Shown here piece after piece: positions 61,207-64,000 of a DNA stretch of 64,000 nt (position 1 is its first letter; each line of letters starts with the position of its first letter). The stretch is from Amoebophrya sp. A120. Its lineage: Eukaryota; Sar; Dinophyceae; Syndiniales; Amoebophryaceae. The stretch covers positions 4,754,747 through 4,818,746 of the forward strand of contig CAJINV010000001.1 of the NCBI GenBank assembly GCA_905178155.1, written 5' to 3'. The notes beneath the pieces are model-generated. The model was not told the DNA's origin, did not search any database, and saw only the letters and a list, made by a program, of their open reading frames with translations. The position numbers and the translations under genes were made by a program.

Positions 61207-64000
61207 ATGCATAAGGTTGTATCAAATGCAAAAATGTCTGGGTCTGGAAGAATGCAGGGCTTGTCATGCACAGCTAGCATGGCTCCCAAGTCTGTCATGC
61301 GCGCCACACAAAAGCCACATTTCTCTGTCATGCAGAAACGCAGTTTCTCATGCAGATAGGCAACACTCTAGCAGCTCCAGAACTTGCCATGCTTGGCTGT
61401 CAATGAAGGCGTCCACATGATTCGCCGAACAGCATCACAAGTTTCCAGACCCAGACATATTTGCATTCCATACGTTGTCTCGATCGGCGTGGCCGATCTC
61501 AACGCGTTTGACACCTGGGCAGACGTTATCAACTGTAAAAATGTCTGGGTCTGCAAGATTCTGAAACTTGTCATGCACGTTTTGCATAAGCCATGACGTC
61601 TGTGATGCATACCCTAGCAATACAGATTTTTTGAGGGCTTCTTGATGCCTATTCCGCATGGCAAATGCCTTCTCAGCGTAGCAAAAATTGCGCTCCCTTT
61701 GGTACTCATGCAATGCAGATGTTTTTGGAATCCAAACGCAGCATCACAAGTTGCATTCTATCTTCCAGACCCAGACATTTTTACATTTGATAGACGTCGG
61801 GCTCTCTCCGGTCACGTATTTGAAGCATGTCAAATCCTACTGGCGAATGGTCGTGCGCGGCATGGGCCTGGTGTCCGTCATCGATCGCGTTTTGCAGCAG
61901 AAAGCGGAACAGGTGGACCACACAGGACTAGTATTAATCGCGCGAAAAATAGACCAGGAGCAGGAGCTGGGGAAAACTTCAGCCTTGTGTGCTGCTCAGT
62001 GCGAAGACGAAAAGGAAGATCCTGCTTCCACCACCGGCGGACAAAAAAAGCTGTCTTGTGCAACAAGTAGTAGCGAGGTGAACTACACTTGTAATAAACA
62101 CACGACTTCTGGTCCTGCTGAGGCAGAGAACTACTGCTCCAGGCTGCACTCGTCCCTTTGGCAGTCGGCGTCGGCACCGTTTTTGTCAGATTGGAAGCAG
62201 AAGTCTGCTGGAGTTCTTGTCTGCCCACAACGGGCTCGGTTGAAGTGTTGTAATCGTCGAGACGACACCAGGGTCGACGAACCGTCTACGAAGAGTAATG
62301 CACCCAGCATTTTTGCCAGTACTGCTCACGGAAGCGGCAGTAATCTAGCGGCTTGTCCAAAACACGAGGATGATGCGCCACCAACAACACGGGCGCAGCA
62401 CCAGGATCCTTTACTTCTCGGAGGAGGATTCTTGTCGGCTGCGACGAGCGATACTGGCGCGCCCTTCAACTCCGGCTCTAGTCTTCGCAAGAGGCACGGT
62501 AGTAGAGCTACTGCCTTAACAAGTACAGCAGCTTCTTCAAAAATAACCAAGCAAGCGAGATACAGTGAGGCCGTGAAGATGGTCGATCATAGTCCAAGTA
62601 CAACAATGCTGTCATCGTTGTCTCCGATGAACTATCCGATGAAGCGTGCGCAGAGCTGTCCCAGCAGCCTTCACGAGCTTCCCAGGCAGTTTCGCAGAAG
62701 CAAACGAGAGGAGCTTCCCGCCGGCCCCAAGCTGATCCACAAAGGGACGCCAGAGGCAAAAATCCCGTGGAATTTCCAGGAGTTTCGGCTCAACGACTGG
62801 ACCTTCCAGGAGCGGTACCAGGAGGTGTTGCAGCGCTATCAGAATCTCTGGACCCTGGCGACAAAGAACTTCGATTTATTTGCGATGTCGTTTCAGTCTG
62901 GGCTAGGTTTTTTCGGAGAAGAATCTTCCGCGAAGAATTTTTCAGAAGAAGAAGAAGAACCGGGTCAACGTCATCAAGGCCAAACCAGTAAACCTGTTGC
63001 CGCTGCTGGTTCCGAATCCGAACAGCGCTTTTTCGACGGGCTGATAAAGAGTGTCTACGATATCTCGATGAAACCCCACGGTCATGACTTTGTCCAGCAG
63101 TCGCAAAGGACCGTCGTAGATAAAATGAATCTTGTTCGGAACGAAAACGATTTTCCTGCCCGAGGCCGAGACGACACGACCCGGGTCGCGGGTTTTGTGA
63201 ATGAAATTGAGCTTCATTGGGGAAGCGTGCAGGCAGACTTTGCGTTCTTTGTGCAGGACGAGATGAGGTCACAGATGGAAAGTCTAGTCCCTGATTACAT
63301 CACGGACAACCCGGACGAGGACGAGATTGACGCTGTGGAAGACGAGACTGGGGGATTCGACAGTACGAGGACGTCATACGACAACTCTGACCACCTGCAT
63401 GCGAAGGATCTTCCGCGTCATGCTGAACCTACAGCTTCTGCGCAAGCGCATCTACGCACTGGTAGCCTGTATGATGACCTCGAGGAGGACGAGAAGGATT
63501 TCGGAAAGCTCTCACAGTCCCGCAAGGGAATTTTGCGATCCAAACTGAGCTTGATGGCCAAGAAGTTACCGTTCAAAAAAGGTGCTTCATCTTCTTCGGC
63601 GCAACTGGGAGCTACAGGTTACCAGCATGATGATCTCGTCGCACAAGCAACTACAGGCTCTGGTCCCGGGGGAAACAAGAAATCAACCACGAGCACTAGA
63701 AAAATTTCTTCTAGCGACACGACCATTTTTTCCGAAGATCATGCTACGGCCGCCCAGAATCAGGCACAGGCTCGAAATAAAGTACAGCACATCAATCTTC
63801 ATCCGCAAGAGCTGAAGCAGCTGCGGCAGCGGTTTGAAGAGAAAATCCTCGGTTTCTTGAATCCGCGGTTTCAAGCGGAATTGCAGCGGTGGAGCAGCTT
63901 GTTCAACTTGGAGCACACGCGGATCGTCGAGGAGGAATCCGCTGCTTACAAGCAAAACGGATGGACCTACTTCTTGATCGAATACGGCGACTATGAGTCC
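61207..64000 (+). CDS. unknown protein, 3' partial at window end
   Basis: The ATG at 61207 opens exon 61207-61219, then 61478-61526 and 61799 to beyond 64000. The last exon is open for 2.2 kb to the window edge. An in-frame TAA at 61198 supports the start. The N terminus reads MHKVVSIGVADLNAF, followed by a helical part (YLKHVKSYWRMVVRGMGLVSVIDRVL). A Ser/Thr-rich linker follows at about 61930-62690, then helix-rich segments at 62760-62900, 63190-63280 and 63790-63950 separated by acidic Ser-rich linkers. The spacing of long helices could suit a membrane-remodelling or coiled-coil scaffold, but I do not recognise a family. Two introners lie within the first 62 coding bases. Confidence 0.75.
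61220..61472 (+). mobile_element. introner 21 (family A, body type A-3), 253 bp
   Basis: Left TATCAAATGCAAAAATG, right GCATTCCATA. The duplication is imperfect: GGTTG at 61215-61219 and CGTTG at 61473-61477. Phase 1. It lies 13 bp after the A of the start codon. Confidence 0.85.
61527..61793 (-). mobile_element. introner 22 (family A, body type A-1 reversed), 267 bp
   Basis: Left TATCAACTGTAAAAATG, right ACATTTGATA. Duplication GACGT at 61522-61526 and 61794-61798. Phase 2; the join reads A-D-V-G-L-S-P. The body (CTATTCCGCATGGCAAATGC, TTTTTGGAATCCAAA) is the reverse complement of the A-1 bodies at 7570, 17692 and 27962. Confidence 0.92.

Overview
The window is nuclear DNA from a unicellular eukaryote. 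It holds eight protein genes, all on the + strand, with GC-rich exons and AT-rich spacers. Two kinds of intron coexist. Seventeen are ordinary GT-AG introns (sixteen well supported, one tentative). Twenty-two are short (206-322 bp) insertions inside coding exons. Each insertion has terminal inverted repeats that begin TAT and end ATA, and each is flanked by a 5-bp target-site duplication (one pair has a mismatch). Removing an insertion plus one copy of its duplication restores the reading frame every time. These are introner elements. Their high density, non-GT-AG ends and one-way gene order fit a syndinian dinoflagellate parasite of the Amoebophrya type; that assignment is inference from general knowledge, not from a database match.

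Layout. (1) <1-12276: 3' part of a polycystin-1-like membrane protein (REJ-like region, GPS-like motif, five membrane segments, proline-rich tail) carrying ten introners. (2) 13620-19021: Ala/Glu-rich protein with four NPAL-type repeats and four canonical EF-hands, five introners. (3) 19987-22666: mitochondrial-type ribosomal protein uL3, two introners. (4) 23425-24643: APS kinase with an N-terminal hydrophobic segment and a C-terminal KDEL, one introner. (5) 26317-36594: 2,673-residue low-complexity protein, two introners, plus a 976-bp inverted-repeat element inside a GT-AG intron. (6) 36595-42205: spacer containing a 1.57-kb inverted-repeat element. (7) 42206-45055: 949-residue low-complexity protein. 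(8) 46088-60048: 4,578-residue protein with an F-box-like segment, helical regions and two C-terminal Tudor/chromo-barrel-like modules, no introner. (9) 61207->64000: start of a gene whose frame stays open to the window edge, two introners.

The genes do not form an obvious pathway. The system of interest is the introner population itself. Several unrelated terminal repeats enclose bodies built from the same short words. Related bodies occur in both orientations yet still act as introns. The main family lies almost only in phase 1, at pentamers starting with G. The low-complexity genes are nearly free of introners.
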